NCBI GenBank assembly: GCA_964459445.1
Contig: CAYWMP010000218.1
Location: forward strand, 1 to 8,867
Length of the DNA: 8,867 nucleotides
From: CAYWMP01 sp964459445
Lineage (GTDB): Bacteria; Desulfobacterota; DSM-4660; Desulfatiglandales; HGW-15
Direction: 5' to 3'
Within the stretch, counting starts at the first letter, position 1. Each line of letters begins with the position of its first letter. The notes under the pieces are model-generated. The model saw only the letters and a list, made by a program, of their open reading frames with translations, was not told the DNA's origin and searched no databases. Below are positions 5,278-8,867 of the stretch, one piece after another. The position numbers and the translations under genes are program-made.

Positions 5278-7659
5278 ATGTTGACTAGCCTCCGCGGAAA
5301 ACTGGTTGTGATCTTTATTGCCATCACTGTTGGCGCTGTTGCGGTGAGCTCTGGATACGCCGGGTACATGCAAAAGCAGTTTGCTGTTAAGAGGGCGAAA
5401 GAGCAGGCCACCGAAGATTTGAGGCTCATCAGCAACGAGATTCAGACGGTGCTTCAGTGGGTGATAAGAGACATTTTTGTGCTTAGAGACCTACCACAAC
5501 TCCGCCGTTTCCTCGAATCCGAGAATGATAGAGAAGATCTGGAATCGCTCACATCCGTGAAAAAGGCCTTTATGGTCCTGGCAAATCATCACAAGATATA
5601 TCATCAAGTGCGTTTTATTGATGAAGGGGGAATGGAGGTTGTCAGGGTTAATTATGACGGGGTCAAAACCCGCCTAGTCCCAACATCTGAGCTCCAGAAC
5701 AAGGCCCACCGTTATTATTTCAAAGAAGCGATTCATCTTCAGACCGGTCAAATATTTATCTCCCCCATGGACTTGAATATTGAACACAATGTCATTGAGC
5801 GTCCTTTTGTGCCCACAATTCGCTATGCAACACCCGTAGGAGACGGTAACGGGAAAATTCAAGGAATTATCGTTTTAAATGTATTGGGAGCCGCCCTCCT
5901 TCACGTTTTGGAAAGGCAACAGATGGATGTGATGGACCAAGGTAAGAGGTATTACCTCCTTAACACCAATGGCTATTTTCTTTTCCACCCGGACGAGGAA
6001 AAGACTTTCGGCTTCATGCTGGGAACGGAGGAGAAACTTCATCGTTACGAACCGAATCTTATGCCGTGGATTGAAGCACGGGAATGGGGGAATTCAGTCC
6101 AAAAGAGCATGGCAACCGGGAGGAGAACGCTATTTGCCTATCAGCAGATCCCTCTGTGGACAGGCCCCTTGGACAACTACTTTTTCAGCGGGGGCAGGGG
6201 AGGATTCCATTCAACGGGTGGCAAACAGATAGCGTCCATCAAGGCCCATTGGTACCTCCTCTCCGCTGTGGAAGAAACTGAATTGTTAGTCGGCTTAGAA
6301 GAGTACTCAAAGCCTTTTCTTTTCTTTACCCTTGTTTTGCTATTGGGCTGCGTCCTGGTCGCTACGATTGTTGCTTTAGCCTATTCAAGACCTCTCGTTT
6401 CCCTAGCCGGTGCCGCGAGACGTATCCAACAGGGCGACCTGTCTGCGCGGGCCCAAGTATATTCCAAGGATGAAATTGGACAATTCGGGAATCTATTCAA
6501 CAGCATGGCCTCGAAACTCGAGGAGTCCGTTGATAGACTGAAGGCCTCGGAAACCAAATACCGACGACTTTTCGAAGATTCAAGGGAGTGTTTCTTTGTG
6601 AGTGATGCATCGGGCCATGTCATAGAAATGAATAGTGCCTGTGCAAACCTGTTGGGATTACCACAAGGAGAAGTCATTCCCTCGGGTTTTACCATGCCCT
6701 GGTATCATGGGACCAATGATACTTCGAAAGAACCCTCGGAGAAAAGATACCCATTGGCCAAACTTCAGGAGATGATCTACAAGGCCGGATACGTGAAAGA
6801 CTTTGAGGTGCATTTGATCAGAAACGATGGGTATCACCTTGTGTGTCTCATGACAGCCACGGCACTCCGGGACGGAAACGAGAAGATCATCGGGTGGGAA
6901 GGGCTCATTAGGGACATCACCGAAAGACGAAAACGTATACAGGCAAAATTGACCTTTCAAAAGCAATTGCGGGAAGAAATCATCATGGCGGAGGAAAGGG
7001 AACGCCGCGCCCTTGGCCAAGTCCTGCACGAGGAGTTGGCCCAGAGTCTCGCATTGGTGCATTTAAAGGCCCAAGAGGCAGAGGCAAACGTTTTACGCTG
7101 GGAGGAGACGGATGGAGATCGAGGGTATGCAGGTGAGGTCAAAGGCTCTTTGAGGGAATCAAGGGATTTGCTGGGCGGCATGATCCAGAAGATAAGGACC
7201 ATGATATTCGACCTCTACCCCGTGATGCTTGAGGAACAGGGCCTTATCCCCACTATGCACTGGTACGTTCAGAGTTTTTCAGAGCGTACGGGCATCCCCG
7301 TCACTATTTACGAGCTGGAGAAAAATGCGGAGCTAAGCAAGCCACAGAAAGTATATCTATACCGCGCCTTCAAGGAGTTACTCCACAATTCATGGAAGCA
7401 CGCGGCGGCAAAGGAAGCTGTCGTGACGGTGGTAGGCAAGGAGGAGAGTCTTCGTCTTACTGTGGACGATGACGGAAGGGGTTTTGATCCGGAGGAAGCT
7501 TTGAGGCCAACAGGGGAGATTAAAGGCATTGGGTTATTCAGCATACGCGATTGGGTCACAGCCATGGGAGGGACTTTCTCGGTGGAATCCCAAAACGGCA
7601 AGGGGACAAGAGTTCTCATCGAAATTCCCCTGCAAGAGAACACTGGAGGGGCCAAATGA
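5278..7659 (+). CDS. Membrane sensor histidine kinase: Cache-like, HAMP, PAS, NarX-type core
   Basis: This 793-residue inner-membrane kinase is expected to autophosphorylate on His and pass phosphate to the regulator encoded next door. Membrane helix 1 lies at about 8-30, and a periplasmic region from 31 to 345 has features of a double Cache sensor domain (RYYFKEA near 145-151, then an IRYATPV.D..G..QG stretch). Helix 2 is at 346-369, HAMP at about 370-423, and PAS/PAC at about 424-552 ending in RDITERR. The phosphoacceptor helix has ERERRALGQVLHEELAQS with His584, as in the HisKA_3 class. The ATPase has N-box Asn704 (ELLHNSWKHA), VDDDGRGFD at 729-737 and GIGLFSIRD at 750-758. HE replaces the more common HD after the histidine, keeping an acidic residue. 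Its stop overlaps the regulator start by four bases. The ligand is unknown; Cache domains usually bind small molecules. Confidence 0.93.
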   Translation: MLTSLRGKLVVIFIAITVGAVAVSSGYAGYMQKQFAVKRAKEQATEDLRLISNEIQTVLQWVIRDIFVLRDLPQLRRFLESENDREDLESLTSVKKAFMVLANHHKIYHQVRFIDEGGMEVVRVNYDGVKTRLVPTSELQNKAHRYYFKEAIHLQTGQIFISPMDLNIEHNVIERPFVPTIRYATPVGDGNGKIQGIIVLNVLGAALLHVLERQQMDVMDQGKRYYLLNTNGYFLFHPDEEKTFGFMLGTEEKLHRYEPNLMPWIEAREWGNSVQKSMATGRRTLFAYQQIPLWTGPLDNYFFSGGRGGFHSTGGKQIASIKAHWYLLSAVEETELLVGLEEYSKPFLFFTLVLLLGCVLVATIVALAYSRPLVSLAGAARRIQQGDLSARAQVYSKDEIGQFGNLFNSMASKLEESVDRLKASETKYRRLFEDSRECFFVSDASGHVIEMNSACANLLGLPQGEVIPSGFTMPWYHGTNDTSKEPSEKRYPLAKLQEMIYKAGYVKDFEVHLIRNDGYHLVCLMTATALRDGNEKIIGWEGLIRDITERRKRIQAKLTFQKQLREEIIMAEERERRALGQVLHEELAQSLALVHLKAQEAEANVLRWEETDGDRGYAGEVKGSLRESRDLLGGMIQKIRTMIFDLYPVMLEEQGLIPTMHWYVQSFSERTGIPVTIYELEKNAELSKPQKVYLYRAFKELLHNSWKHAAAKEAVVTVVGKEESLRLTVDDDGRGFDPEEALRPTGEIKGIGLFSIRDWVTAMGGTFSVESQNGKGTRVLIEIPLQENTGGAK

Positions 7660-8300
7660 TCACTGTGTTTATAGCTGACGATCATCTTATATTCAGGCAG
7701 GGCCTGCGGACGCTTCTTGAAAAAACAGGGGATATCGAAGTCGTGGGGGAAGCCAATGACGGCCTTGAAACCCTTAGAAACATAGAGAAGTTGAAGCCGA
7801 ACGTGGCAGTCTTGGATGTGACCATGCCGGGCCTGGACGGTATTGAAGTGACAAAACGAATAAAAAAAATGCTTCCCGAAACGCAAGTTCTAATGCTTTC
7901 GATGCACGCAGACAACTATTTTGCCATAGAGGCCCTTAAGGCGGGCGCCTCTGGTTACCTTCTAAAGGAAGAAAGCCTCACTCAGCTTGTGAATGCAATA
8001 GGCGTTGTCAACAAGCAGGACATTTATGTGTCGCCGACCCTTGAGACACCTATCATGAGAGATTTTGTCCATATGGCGAGACAGGTCACGAACAACCATA
8101 CCAGCATTCTGACCGATAGAGAGCGGGAAATCCTGCAGCTTATTGCTGAGGGCATGACCAATCAAAAAATCGCCGATCTTCTCTGTATCAGCATCAACAC
8201 CGTTGATACCCACCGCAAGAACATCATGTCCAAACTCAATATCCATAGCATAGCGGGGCTCGTAAAATACGCGATAAAGCACAAGATCGTCACGGTGTAA
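7656..8300 (+). CDS. NarL/FixJ-family response regulator
   Basis: This 214-residue DNA-binding response regulator is the cognate partner of the upstream kinase. The receiver domain covers about 1-120, with acidic pocket Asp8-Asp9, phosphoacceptor Asp54 (VLDVTMPG), Ser82, and Lys104 in GYLLKE. A LuxR/GerE helix-turn-helix spans about 149-210 (LTDREREILQLIAEG, then INTVDTHRKNIMSKL). ATG at 7656 overlaps the kinase TGA (ATGA) and has GGAGGGG at 7645-7651, four bases upstream. The frame stays open to 7551, but the longer start adds residues with no receiver homology, so it is rejected. Targets are not evident; the spacers before the kinase and before the HMA-like gene are the nearest candidates. 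Confidence 0.95.
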   Translation: MITVFIADDHLIFRQGLRTLLEKTGDIEVVGEANDGLETLRNIEKLKPNVAVLDVTMPGLDGIEVTKRIKKMLPETQVLMLSMHADNYFAIEALKAGASGYLLKEESLTQLVNAIGVVNKQDIYVSPTLETPIMRDFVHMARQVTNNHTSILTDREREILQLIAEGMTNQKIADLLCISINTVDTHRKNIMSKLNIHSIAGLVKYAIKHKIVTV

Positions 8301-8340
8301 TGATCATAAGCCCCGTCCGCTTTGCCGACCTATCCATTTT

Positions 8341-8358
8341 ATACCACGATCACGGTAT
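8341..8358. repeat. Weak hairpin after the response regulator
   Basis: ATACC at 8341-8345 and GGTAT at 8354-8358 enclose the 8-base loop ACGATCAC. TTTACGATTT follows. The stem is only 5 bp, so at best it is a poor terminator. The rest of the 164-base spacer shows nothing firm apart from the ribosome binding site of the next gene. Confidence 0.25.
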
Positions 8359-8464
8359 TTACGATTTGCCGCGAAGTCGTTAAAGTTTCCGCTAAACCAG
8401 TAGTTTCATATTAGAGCACATAACGATATTTCAATAATTTTAGGGGCAGTGCAAGGAGCGTAAC

Positions 8465-8791
8465 ATGAGAAAGAATAATCATTTGAAAATTGTGGTCTCT
8501 GGGTGGATTCTGATATTTTTATTAAGCAGCGGTATTGCGATGGGAGATGAGTATACCGTTAGGTTTACCATAACGGAAATCACTTCAGAAGAATCGGCCG
8601 AAAAGGTTACTTCTATACTCAAGGGGATTAATGGGGTCTTTGACGTCGAAACAAGTGTGTTGAGACACACAGCCACATTCACCTATGAAGATGATGACAC
8701 TGAAACCGACGAGATAGAAAGGGTACTTAATAAAGGTGGGTTTTCCGTAAAGAGAATAAATATCCTGCGTGAGCCTCAAAAGAAGGAGTAG
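8465..8791 (+). CDS. Small exported protein with HMA-like fold but no cysteine
   Basis: The 108 residues start with a clear Sec signal: basic MRKNNHLK, a hydrophobic core, and a likely cut after Gly27 (A-M-G, then DEY). The mature part of about 80 residues reads as beta-alpha-beta-beta-alpha-beta. Its parts are YTVRFTITEI, a helix from SEESAEKV, NGVFDVETSV, HTATFTYEDD, a helix from TETDEIERVL, and FSVKRI. This pattern, including the 'I.GV..V......TATFTY' rhythm, is that of heavy-metal-associated domains (MerP/CopZ). The MxCxxC metal loop is absent: it is replaced by ITSEES, and the protein has no cysteine. A metallochaperone role by the standard route is therefore unlikely; a periplasmic protein-interaction or other ligand role is open. 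AAGGAG at 8453-8458, six bases before ATG, supports the start. Whether the regulator upstream controls it is unknown. Confidence 0.75.
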   Translation: MRKNNHLKIVVSGWILIFLLSSGIAMGDEYTVRFTITEITSEESAEKVTSILKGINGVFDVETSVLRHTATFTYEDDDTETDEIERVLNKGGFSVKRINILREPQKKE

Positions 8792-8808
8792 CACTCAATT
8801 TCTACTCC
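8785..8808. terminator. 7-bp hairpin overlapping the HMA-like stop codon
   Basis: GGAGTAG at 8785-8791 includes the TAG stop and pairs exactly with CTACTCC at 8802-8808 around a 10-base loop. No T run follows on the plus strand (ACGCTTTCATT). On the minus strand, the bases after the stem include TTCTTTTGAGG, a broken T run. It may act as a weak, possibly bidirectional, terminator between convergent genes. Confidence 0.35.
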
Positions 8809-8822
8809 ACGCTTTCATTAGT

Positions 8823-8867
8823 CTAGTAGGTCTCTTCCCAACCGGTGATCATGGCAGTGAGGTGAGC
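8823..8867 (-). CDS. Possible 3' end of a convergent gene (14 codons visible)
   Basis: On the minus strand the frame entering from the right edge is open for 14 codons and ends in TAG at 8825-8823, giving AHLTAMITGWEETY. The peptide looks protein-like and its position behind a hairpin fits a convergent gene end. A second minus-strand frame is also open over this short stretch, and chance is a real alternative. No family is recognised. Confidence 0.2.
   Translation of the reverse strand, partial: AHLTAMITGWEETY

Noticed and set aside
7551..7655. Upstream start for the response regulator
   Set aside because: The extra 35 residues are the kinase C-terminus read out of frame. The receiver domain begins at the ATG at 7656, which has a strong ribosome binding site and overlaps the kinase stop.
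7308..7886. Minus-strand open frame of 192 codons
   Set aside because: It lies opposite the kinase and regulator genes, whose motifs are intact. Its product has no recognisable domain and is a shadow of their coding bias.

Overview
The window carries six complete plus-strand genes and a seventh that is cut by the left edge. The mix suggests an environmental Gram-negative bacterium, possibly of the Desulfobacterota (old Deltaproteobacteria). This is an inference from gene style, mid-range base composition and repeat-rich spacers, not a measured placement.

Left part (1-1384): the 3' portion of a classical short-chain dehydrogenase/reductase (SDR), then a small four-helix membrane protein of the phage holin superfamily IV / YvlD type. 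The 138-base spacer between them holds two different degenerate tandem repeats, one of 7-base and one of 8-base period.

Non-coding block (1385-1799): no gene, but dense structure. There is a perfect 13-bp hairpin, two further imperfect stem-loops, an 11-bp direct repeat, and a pair of related 'CTCTGCG' sequences in opposite orientation about 270 bases apart. It looks like a repeat island or a small non-autonomous element.

Metabolic pair (1800-4924): an FGGY-family kinase is followed after 2 bases by a pyridoxal-phosphate (PLP) lyase that strongly resembles eukaryotic sphingosine-1-phosphate lyase (SGPL1/Dpl1). The spacing implies an operon and coupled translation. The simplest reading is a two-step route: the kinase phosphorylates a primary hydroxyl, and the lyase cleaves the resulting 2-amino-3-hydroxyalkyl phosphate to an aldehyde and a phosphoamine such as phosphoethanolamine. 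FGGY enzymes usually act on sugars and polyols, so this pairing is the most interesting point in the window. The substrate is unknown.

Signalling pair (5278-8300): a membrane sensor histidine kinase (periplasmic Cache-like domain, HAMP, PAS, NarX-type kinase core) overlaps by 4 bases a NarL/FixJ response regulator. Together they form a two-component system. The 353-base spacer in front contains a perfect 12-bp palindrome and a small hairpin over the kinase's ribosome binding site.

Right end (8301-8867): a small secreted protein with the predicted fold of a heavy-metal-associated (HMA) domain but no cysteine. A hairpin overlaps its stop codon, and a few codons at the edge may be the end of a convergent gene.
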